DNA from: Spirochaetia bacterium
Lineage (GTDB): Bacteria > Spirochaetota > Spirochaetia > Treponematales > Breznakiellaceae
NCBI GenBank assembly: GCA_025997715.1
Contig: BNUY01000044.1
Coordinates: forward strand, 1 to 19,502
Direction: 5' to 3'
Length of the DNA: 19,502 bases
The position numbers were made by a program, and so were the translations under genes. Below are positions 14,129 to 19,502 of the stretch, in pieces. The notes under the pieces are model-generated. The model had not been told where the DNA came from, searched no databases, and saw only the letters and a list, made by a program, of their open reading frames with translations. Position 1 is the stretch's first letter. Each line of letters begins with the position of its first letter.

Positions 14129-15205
14129 ATGGGCGTAAAGATAAACACACGGGAACTGATACGGATCCTGGAACTGACCCCGGATCATCAGAACATCATG
14201 CTGGTGGGCAGGCACGGGATCGGCAAGTCGGCAATTATTGAGCAGTTTTTTTCTCAAAAAGGGGCCCGGGTTGTTACCCTGTTTCTGGGGCAGATGAGCG
14301 ACCCCGGCGACCTTATCGGGCTGCCTGCCCTGGATGCCGGAGGCGCCGCATCGGGGAAAACCGAGTTCCGGCCCCCCTGGTGGTTTTCCCTGGACAATAA
14401 ACCGGTGGTCCTCTTCCTGGACGAGCTGAACCGGGCTAGGCCTGAGATACTGCAAACCGTGATGGACCTCATCCTCAGTAAAACCCTGGCGGGACGCACC
14501 CTGCCGCCGGGTAGCCGGGTTATCTCCGCGGTCAACGAAGGGGAGGAGTACCAGCTTACCGACCTGGACCCCGCATTGCTTTCCCGGTTTAACATTTACT
14601 ATTTTTCCCCCACCGCCGCCGAATGGCTTCTCTGGGCGGCGGAACAGAAGCTTGACACCAGGGTCATTCGTTTTATTGAACAGAACCCTGACTGCCTTGA
14701 CGGGGACATCATGCTGGATGCGGGGCTGGAGAAGGGGGCGGACCGCCGTTCCTGGACCCGCCTTTCGGAGATCCTTGCCGCCGCGGGGGAGATAGATGAG
14801 ACTGTCGAAAAGATTATGTCTGGCATTGTGGGGATAAGCGCGGCATTTAAGTTTTCGGAATTTGTGAAGGACAATACCGGCATTGATCCCAGGGGAATCC
14901 TCTCCGGGTTTGACGCCGCAAAAGAAGAGGTGGAGCGGATGGATGCCCACGAATTAAGCGCCCTGAACGAAAGTTTTTTCCGGATCATTGAGACTGAGGG
15001 TAATGACGAACAGGTAAAACAGTACATTACAAACCTGGAAGCATATATTAAATGGCTCTCCGATGAAAAACGGAACGAAGTGCTTGCCCACTGGACCACC
15101 CTGTACGAATCCCCGCTGTACCCAAAAACCAAGGTAGCGATACTGAGCAATTCCCCCTTTATCTTCCAAAACATCATTGGGTTTATTGACGGAATAAAAC
15201 TGTGA
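14129..15205 (+). CDS. MoxR-type AAA+ ATPase
   Basis: 358 aa. The N-terminal AAA+ module shows Walker A GRHGIGKS (27-34), a MoxR-like QMSDPGDLIGLP loop (55-66), Walker B VVLFLDELNRA (93-103; D98, E99), sensor 1 in ISAVNEG (N136), and an arginine finger in LDPALLSRF (R153). A helical C-terminal half (160-358) follows. MoxR ATPases work as hexameric chaperones, often with a partner that carries a VWA domain, to insert metals or remodel complexes (RavA-ViaA, NorQ-NorD and CbbQ-CbbO are known pairs). GAGGAG lies 7 nt before the ATG. The stop overlaps the start of the VWA gene by 4 nt, so the two are almost certainly made together. Confidence 0.9.
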   Translation: MGVKINTRELIRILELTPDHQNIMLVGRHGIGKSAIIEQFFSQKGARVVTLFLGQMSDPGDLIGLPALDAGGAASGKTEFRPPWWFSLDNKPVVLFLDELNRARPEILQTVMDLILSKTLAGRTLPPGSRVISAVNEGEEYQLTDLDPALLSRFNIYYFSPTAAEWLLWAAEQKLDTRVIRFIEQNPDCLDGDIMLDAGLEKGADRRSWTRLSEILAAAGEIDETVEKIMSGIVGISAAFKFSEFVKDNTGIDPRGILSGFDAAKEEVERMDAHELSALNESFFRIIETEGNDEQVKQYITNLEAYIKWLSDEKRNEVLAHWTTLYESPLYPKTKVAILSNSPFIFQNIIGFIDGIKL

Positions 15206-16311
15206 GCGTTATAGAGGAACGGGTCAGGGAGATAACCGGCAGGTGGTATATGCGGGAACCTCTGCTGCTTATGACCCTGCTGTCCCACCGCCTGGAGGCC
15301 AACGATACCATAAGTTCCCTGCGCTCCGGAAGGGGGTGTATTGAGTACAATCCCGCCTATATGGAGGGCCTTTCCGGGGACGAGTTGGAGGCAAAGCTGA
15401 AAATCGAAACCTTCCGCCTCCTCCTGCGGCACCCTTACCGCCATGCAAAACGGAACGACCCGGTGTTATCCTATCTTGCCAGTAACATTACCCTGAACGA
15501 GTGTTATACCTTTCCGGATCTGTCCCACCGGGCGGTGGATTATTGGGAGGGCGAAGAGTATCGAAAACAAAACTTTGAGTTCTACTACCGTGAGCTAAAA
15601 AAGATAGGGGAAGATACCCGGAACAATGATGAGGGAGAGGAGGAGACCGAACTTTGGGACGATGATGACTACATGGATCAGAAAATGAAGGGCCTGGTGA
15701 CCCAGGCGGTGCAGAGTAAAGCCTGGGGCAGCCTGAGCGGTGAACTGGTAGAAACACTGATCGCGGGGCTTCGTCCGGTCCTTGATTACCGGAAGGTGCT
15801 GCGGGGATTCCGGGCCATGGTCCTGTCCAGCGACAAGATCCTCACCCGTACCAAGCAAAGCCGCCGGTACAGTTCTATATACCTGGGCCGTAAAAATCAG
15901 TTTACCACCCGGCTCCTTGTAGGGGTTGATGTGAGCGGTTCAATTGCCACGGAGGAACTGGACCTGTTCTATTCCGCGGTAAACCGTTTTTTCCGCTACG
16001 GCGTTACCGCTCTGGAACTGCTGCAATTCGACACCGCCATAAAGGGTACACCTGAACTGATGAAGAAGGCCCGGAAGACCATAGCGGTAACCGGCCGGGG
16101 GGGCACCGATTTTCAGTCCCTGATCAATTACTTTACGGAACACGTGAAGCAATACGATGGCCTGATTATCTTTACCGACGGCTTTGCGACTATCCCCAAG
16201 GTATCCCGTGGGATAGCGCGGAAAATCCTGTGGATATGCAACAGTAAAGCTAATTACGAACGGCATCAGGGCTGGATGAAAGTGCAGGGGCGCTGCTGCT
16301 GGATAGAGTGA
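15202..16311 (+). CDS. DUF2201-like VWA protein, partner of the MoxR ATPase
   Basis: 369 aa from GTG 15202, overlapping the ATPase stop by 4 nt (GTGA). The C-terminal VWA domain (about 236-365) has an intact MIDAS: DVSGS (243-247), GGTDF (T302) and FTDG (D326). The N-terminal half looks like the metallopeptidase-type domain usually fused to this VWA, including RHPYRHAKR and a following SNITLNE helix. Where relatives carry an HExxH-type zinc motif, this protein reads KIETFRLLLRH (67-77), keeping Glu69 but lacking the flanking histidines, so it is probably not a protease. An acidic linker lies at 137-158. The domain likely binds the ATPase or a target through Mg2+ at the MIDAS. It is the last gene of the tRNA-linked operon. 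Confidence 0.87.
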   Translation: MSVIEERVREITGRWYMREPLLLMTLLSHRLEANDTISSLRSGRGCIEYNPAYMEGLSGDELEAKLKIETFRLLLRHPYRHAKRNDPVLSYLASNITLNECYTFPDLSHRAVDYWEGEEYRKQNFEFYYRELKKIGEDTRNNDEGEEETELWDDDDYMDQKMKGLVTQAVQSKAWGSLSGELVETLIAGLRPVLDYRKVLRGFRAMVLSSDKILTRTKQSRRYSSIYLGRKNQFTTRLLVGVDVSGSIATEELDLFYSAVNRFFRYGVTALELLQFDTAIKGTPELMKKARKTIAVTGRGGTDFQSLINYFTEHVKQYDGLIIFTDGFATIPKVSRGIARKILWICNSKANYERHQGWMKVQGRCCWIE

Positions 16312-16327
16312 AAGAAGGCGGCGGAAA

Positions 16328-16350
16328 AGCCCGGTCTGCTAAACCGGGCT
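16328..16350. terminator. Bidirectional hairpin between convergent genes
   Basis: AGCCCGGT (16328-16335) and ACCGGGCT (16343-16350) form a perfect 8-bp GC-rich stem with a 7-nt loop. On the minus strand it continues into TTTT, so it suits the lipoprotein gene best; on the plus strand no T-run follows closely. Confidence 0.65.
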
Positions 16351-16383
16351 GGTATCAATTATTCGTGGGTTTCCCGCTCCCTT

Positions 16384-18336
16384 TTAATGCCCCGTAAGGG
16401 TGGCATCGGTGTATGTTCCAAATGAAACAATAGATGAACCGTTGCCATACTTTGCTCCGCCCGAATAGTCGTATAGGGACGCCCCCCCGTTTATTCCACC
16501 CCATCCCAGTATGTTGGCGTTTGCCCCCCCATCGCTGCCATATATAGTGCCTCCGTGCATGGTAAAGGCGCCTCCTCTTACATACACCCCGCCGCCGCCG
16601 GAGGTGTTGGCGGAAGCGTAGGCAGAGGCGGAGGCAGTATTGCCTGATATCGAAGCATTGCCGTGCATGGTAAAGGCGCCATCCCATACATACACTCCGC
16701 CGCCGGAGGATGCATAGGCGTAAGCAGAGGAAGATGAGGATGCGTGGGCTGCGGAGGCGGAAGCAGTATTGTTCGATACCGAAGCGTTGTCGTTCATGAT
16801 AAAGGTACCGGAAACAAACACCCCCCCGCCGGCGGAGGAGTCGGAGTAAGAGGAGGATTCGGAGGCAGTATTACCCGATACTGAGGCGCTGTCATTCATA
16901 GTAAAGGTACCGGAAACAAACACCCCCCCGCTTTCACCGATGGATTCATTCCCGGTAATCTTTGCATTTCCCCGCATAACAAGACTCCCCTGCTCAAAAC
17001 TCCCATTCACCCAACTCCCACTATCTACCCAAACTAATGGACCATAATTACTACTTCTCCCCACCAGGGTGATATTCTCGTCCAGTACCAGCGTAACCCC
17101 GCCTTTTACCGTGAAAAGGCTGCCGTCTTGGCTAAGCTGTATGCTCCGTTCCACATCCTTGCCCCTGAGGATGATCTTGACGCCGGTCTTGCCATTTGCA
17201 ACCACGGTTGGCCCGGAGGAATCGCCCCCCAGAGTGGTTGGCGGCAGGCTTGTATCAGCGCCAATCAGAATGGTGTACTTCGTATTGGACGCCGCATTTC
17301 CCCGCAACCAGCCCAAGGCCTCGGTCAGGGTGGCGGTATTGGCTTCCGGGATCGCCGCAGCCCCTATATACAGGCCGGGTGCAGTACCGGTAAAAGGGGC
17401 ATCCGGGATGGTATACGCAGCCCTTAACAACTCACTACCAGCCATGCCATCTTTAACCGCGTATGCTTCAATGGTAACATCAGTAGTTATTGGAATAGGT
17501 GACGAATATTGAGTGTTAGGAAAACCTCCATCTGTTGTATAGTATATGGTTGCCCCGGCCGTAGCGGTGGTAAGCGTAATCGTTGTGCCGGAAGCAACTT
17601 CACCGGCAGCAGGACTCGCGGTTGGTTTAGCAACCATTTTCAGCAAGATCAGATTCATCCCCGTAACATTGCCCGTTACATCAAAAGAAGTTCTCTGGTC
17701 GCCATAACCGGATAGGCTTACTTCAATATCATAGTCCGCGCCGGCAGGTACACCGGTAATCGTATAATATCCATTGATGTCCGGGTTAACAGTTGCTCCT
17801 ACCGGATACCATTCCCTTGATTCCCCAATCGCCTGGTATAATTGGACTGTTGCGCTGGTCAAGGTTCCGCCCCCATCAATGGTCGAGATTCTCCCGCTGA
17901 TCGTGTATGTGACCGGGTTTTTGGTGAACGTGATGCCACCGGTGGTAAATGAATTACCGGTAATAGCGGCGGTTATCGTTGACCCGGAGTTTTCCCAGTT
18001 TTGGTTTGTTATAATACTCCCAACACTCCACCATGTCAGGGTCTGCGTAATGGTCGCGATTGCCGTATTGCCTGCAACCGTATACGGCCCATGGGCAATT
18101 TCGAGGTCATTTGCCTCATAACCGTTAGACAGATACATCTTAAAAGACCCATTTGCGGCAACGAGTTTGAAGTCGCCGCTCACATCAAAATAGCTAAACG
18201 TACCGGAGCCTTCCCAGGTACCCGCAAATATATCACCGCCGCTGCCACTGGTTGTTCCATTATCGCATCCAATAAGTACCATCCCGATTACCAGCAATAG
18301 GCTGATTGCGCCCGTCAGAAATACCCGCTTTTTCAT
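16384..18336 (-). CDS. Large multidomain surface lipoprotein with beta-helix repeats
   Basis: 650 aa. AAGGAG precedes the ATG. The lipobox LIGC (21-24) makes Cys24 the lipidated residue, followed by a DNGTTSGSGG linker. About 34-145 is a lipocalin-like beta domain (GTWEGSGTFSYFDVSG). About 147-232 is a carboxypeptidase-regulatory or CNA-B-like domain (YTISGRIS... GYYTITGVPAG). About 238-312 is a chitobiase C-terminal-type domain (ATIYYTTDGG... ITTDVTIEAYAVKDG). From about 390 on it is a right-handed beta-helix with four degenerate units of GGGVFVSGTFTMNDSASVSGNTAS type, broken by Ser/Ala/Tyr-rich loops. This is an adhesin-like outer-surface layout; the ligand is unknown. A divergent XRE gene and an operator-like repeat at its promoter suggest regulation. 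Four G7 tracts lie in the coding strand. Confidence 0.85.
   Translation of the reverse strand: MKKRVFLTGAISLLLVIGMVLIGCDNGTTSGSGGDIFAGTWEGSGTFSYFDVSGDFKLVAANGSFKMYLSNGYEANDLEIAHGPYTVAGNTAIATITQTLTWWSVGSIITNQNWENSGSTITAAITGNSFTTGGITFTKNPVTYTISGRISTIDGGGTLTSATVQLYQAIGESREWYPVGATVNPDINGYYTITGVPAGADYDIEVSLSGYGDQRTSFDVTGNVTGMNLILLKMVAKPTASPAAGEVASGTTITLTTATAGATIYYTTDGGFPNTQYSSPIPITTDVTIEAYAVKDGMAGSELLRAAYTIPDAPFTGTAPGLYIGAAAIPEANTATLTEALGWLRGNAASNTKYTILIGADTSLPPTTLGGDSSGPTVVANGKTGVKIILRGKDVERSIQLSQDGSLFTVKGGVTLVLDENITLVGRSSNYGPLVWVDSGSWVNGSFEQGSLVMRGNAKITGNESIGESGGVFVSGTFTMNDSASVSGNTASESSSYSDSSAGGGVFVSGTFIMNDNASVSNNTASASAAHASSSSSAYAYASSGGGVYVWDGAFTMHGNASISGNTASASAYASANTSGGGGVYVRGGAFTMHGGTIYGSDGGANANILGWGGINGGASLYDYSGGAKYGNGSSIVSFGTYTDATLTGH
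16540..16930 (-). repeat. Beta-helix coding repeats with Ala/Ser spacers and G7 tracts
   Basis: Four related units repeat at DNA level: AAAGGTACCGGAAACAAACA recurs at 16801 and 16903, and GTGCATGGTAAAGGCGCC near 16555 and 16663 (plus-strand readings). Seven-C runs on the plus strand at 16821-16827 and 16923-16929 fall at the same place in two units; two more occur at 16482-16488 and 16524-16530. Confidence 0.65.
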
Positions 18337-18451
18337 ACAAAAATCTCCTTTTTATAGTCCTATGGACTTTTTTTGCACCACTTCCATGCCCCGCATAGTC
18401 CCGGCGCTGAATCATTTACCCGCCCTCAAGAGCGTGTCGGCAAAACATTAT

Positions 18452-18520
18452 CTATAGCTGTTAACAGAAATCATAATAAACAGCAATAAGCTCTTTGTCA
18501 AGAGTTTTAACAGCCTATAG
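18452..18520. promoter_or_regulatory. Operator-like inverted repeat flanking the promoter
   Basis: CTATAGCTGTTAACAG (18452-18467) contains the perfect palindrome CTGTTAACAG at the predicted start point. TTAACAGCCTATAG (18507-18520), just upstream of the -35, repeats it in inverse orientation with one extra base. The two bracket the lipoprotein promoter and lie 37 nt from the chosen start of the divergent XRE gene. Confidence 0.55.
18473..18501 (-). promoter_or_regulatory. Near-consensus promoter of the surface lipoprotein
   Basis: On the minus strand a perfect TTGACA (18501-18496), 17-nt spacer and TATTAT (18478-18473). Transcription should start near 18466, inside the CTGTTAACAG palindrome, giving a leader of about 130 nt before ATG 18336. 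No open reading frame of note lies in that leader. Confidence 0.75.
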
Positions 18521-18557
18521 CATTTAAAATATGGAAGTATATACCGGGGCGAATAGG

Positions 18558-18863
18558 ATGACCCTACAGGAACTTTTTATCGCAAACCTAAAGGAGTACC
18601 GGAAACTGCGAAAACTCTCCCAAATGGCGCTTGCCGAGGAGTGCGAATCAGCCCAAACCTATATTTCCGAGCTTGAAATGGGGAAAAAAAGCCCGTCCCT
18701 GCTTATGGTGGAGCGTATTGCCTCAGCTCTTGGCATAGAAGCGGTATATTTGTTTAAGGATGGGGATCTGCCGGAGGACCGGAAGAACCTAAGCCATACC
18801 CAAAAGCAGGAAATGGCGGATAGGATGCACTCAGCCCTGGTTAAAATCATCGAAGATTATTAG
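18558..18863 (+). CDS. XRE-family helix-turn-helix regulator
   Basis: 101 aa from ATG 18558, which has GGGG about 8 nt upstream; an in-frame ATG at 18531 would add nine residues but has no ribosome-binding site. Residues about 8-66 are a Cro/C1-type HTH: LKEYRKLRKLSQMALAEECE, then the recognition helix SAQTYISELEMGKKSPS, then LLMVERIASALGIEAVYLF. A short charged helical tail (68-101) probably dimerises or binds a ligand. Small stand-alone XRE proteins are usually local regulators. Placement divergent from the surface lipoprotein, with inverted repeats between, makes that gene (and itself) the likely target. A long inverted-repeat structure begins 8 nt after its stop. Confidence 0.85.
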   Translation: MTLQELFIANLKEYRKLRKLSQMALAEECESAQTYISELEMGKKSPSLLMVERIASALGIEAVYLFKDGDLPEDRKNLSHTQKQEMADRMHSALVKIIEDY

Positions 18864-18870
18864 CAGGGCC

Positions 18871-19050
18871 GGGGAAGCCATGCACATCACGTAGTTACCG
18901 AAAGCACGCAAGAGGGATTTGGCGGTGGGGCCTGTCAGTTGAAAGAGATGGGGCCCCTCCGGAGGCACCTCCCCATCTCTTTCAACTGACACCCACAATA
19001 CCATTTGCCGCTGCGTGCTTCCTCATATATGTAAGGTGCATGGCTTCCCC
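18871..19050. repeat. 180-nt nested palindromic element
   Basis: Three perfect stems are nested. The outer stem has 15 bp: GGGGAAGCCATGCAC (18871-18885) with GTGCATGGCTTCCCC (19036-19050). The middle stem has 9 bp: AAGCACGCA (18902-18910) with TGCGTGCTT (19012-19020). The inner stem has 21 bp, 18933-18953 with 18971-18991, starting TGTCAGTTGAAAG. The tip contains the palindrome CCTCCGGAGG (18956-18965). It holds no ORF. It could be a structured RNA, a transcript-end structure for the XRE gene, or a non-autonomous repeat. Confidence 0.8.
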
Positions 19051-19206
19051 TCTCTACGCCTAACATTGGTTGTAAAGTAGATGCACAGAAATAGCGGGGA
19101 ATCCATTACGCCACAGTGATACTGTCATAACCGTTATATGGAACACCCTATAGAAATATTTCTTGGTCCTCCTAAATGGCCGTATGCGCAATTAGTGATG
19201 GCGCAG
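19051..19206. other. Non-coding stretch between two palindromic elements
   Basis: No credible gene. It contains GCCTAAC (19058-19064) and ATAAC-C-GTTAT near 19128-19137, which superficially recall integron recombination boxes but do not pair into an attC fold. A possible ATG at 19138 lacks a ribosome-binding site. Confidence 0.4.
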
Positions 19207-19363
19207 CGGAAGGAGCGGGGCATGACGGACCGAATGCATATGCGTGTCCAAGATCTTGCTTGCGCAAGGGTCTGTACGGAGACCTATTCGGGCCCCCTGG
19301 GGCCGGGCTCCGGGAGCAGATTCTCGCATCCGCATGAGCGTCCGGCATGCCCCGCTCCTTCCG
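19207..19363. repeat. 157-nt second palindromic element
   Basis: An 18-bp perfect stem, CGGAAGGAGCGGGGCATG (19207-19224) with 19346-19363, is continued inward by CGGAC/GTCCG (19226-19230 with 19340-19344), ATGC/GCAT (19234-19237 with 19332-19335) and ATGCG/CGCAT (19240-19244 with 19325-19329). Inside are further dyads: CAAGATCTTG (19249-19258), CTTGCGCAAG (19259-19268), GGCCCC-CT-GGGGCC and GCTCC-G-GGAGC. Reading frames on both strands cross it but look like artefacts of the symmetry. The rest of the window (19364-19502) shows nothing I can identify. Confidence 0.75.
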
Positions 19364-19502
19364 GCTTTGCCGACAGGGTGCAACAACTTTTTCCGGGTAA
19401 ATTAGGCTGCTGGCCGTAGGCGGAATCCGATCTTGCTGGCGGCTCTCGCGCAAAGGGTCAGCATATGTTGAGCACACCGTTCATTCCACCGCATACCGGC
19501 TT

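Noticed and set aside
13410..16311. Integrated mobile element using the tRNA gene
   Set aside because: No integrase and no duplicate of the tRNA 3' end were seen downstream within the window.
18871..19145. Integron attC site or gene cassette around the XRE gene
   Set aside because: GCCTAAC (19058) and GTTATAT (19131) loosely resemble R-box motifs, but they do not pair with each other and the large palindrome lacks AAC/GTT boxes at its ends.
19138..19419. 93-codon plus-strand frame, and a 101-codon minus-strand frame at 19172-19477
   Set aside because: Both cross the second palindromic element and share the residues RKERGM because of the inverted arms; no ribosome-binding site and no family resemblance.

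Overview
The window looks like chromosomal DNA from a spirochete, most plausibly a Treponema of the termite-gut type. This is inferred from moderate GC content, Treponema-style lipoprotein leaders (an LIGC lipobox followed by Asp-Asn-Gly-Thr), a Pur-alpha/DUF3276 nucleic-acid-binding protein of the kind found in Borrelia and Treponema, and a nifS-nifU pair. No database search was possible. There is no convincing phage, insertion sequence, integrase or CRISPR array.

Left part, plus strand (1-5233): a run of exported proteins. A 6-TPR lipoprotein is followed by a 21-TPR secreted protein, an unrecognised signal-bearing protein with small internal repeats, a small probable outer-membrane barrel, and a glucosaminidase-type (GH73-like) peptidoglycan hydrolase. 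Spacing is short (about 30-80 nt), so they may be co-transcribed. The gaps carry several dyads and hairpins.

Middle, minus strand (10931 down to 5251): phosphohexomutase, Pur-domain protein, Rex redox repressor, an RlmK-like rRNA methyltransferase cut by an in-frame TAA inside its SAM-binding motif, then a separately promoted pair. That pair is an exported protein whose von Willebrand A domain appears circularly permuted, and a SPOR-domain protein whose start overlaps the preceding stop (TGATG).

Right part, plus strand (11163-16311): nifS-nifU (cysteine desulfurase and Fe-S scaffold with BFD-like centre) behind a good promoter, then a small one-helix membrane protein. Next is a tRNA-Met(CAU) with its own promoter, followed 7 nt later by a tightly packed three-gene operon: an unrecognised 211-aa protein, a MoxR-type AAA+ ATPase, and a DUF2201-like VWA protein whose metallopeptidase motif looks degenerate. 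This tRNA-linked ATPase/VWA cassette and the permuted vWA-SPOR pair are the best candidates for less-described biology.

Far right (16384-19502): a large beta-helix surface lipoprotein (minus) and a small XRE regulator (plus) diverge from a region with a near-consensus promoter bracketed by an inverted operator-like repeat, suggesting that the regulator controls the lipoprotein. Downstream of the regulator are two elaborate palindromic structures (180 and 157 nt) with no credible coding content; these could be structured RNAs or non-autonomous repeats.
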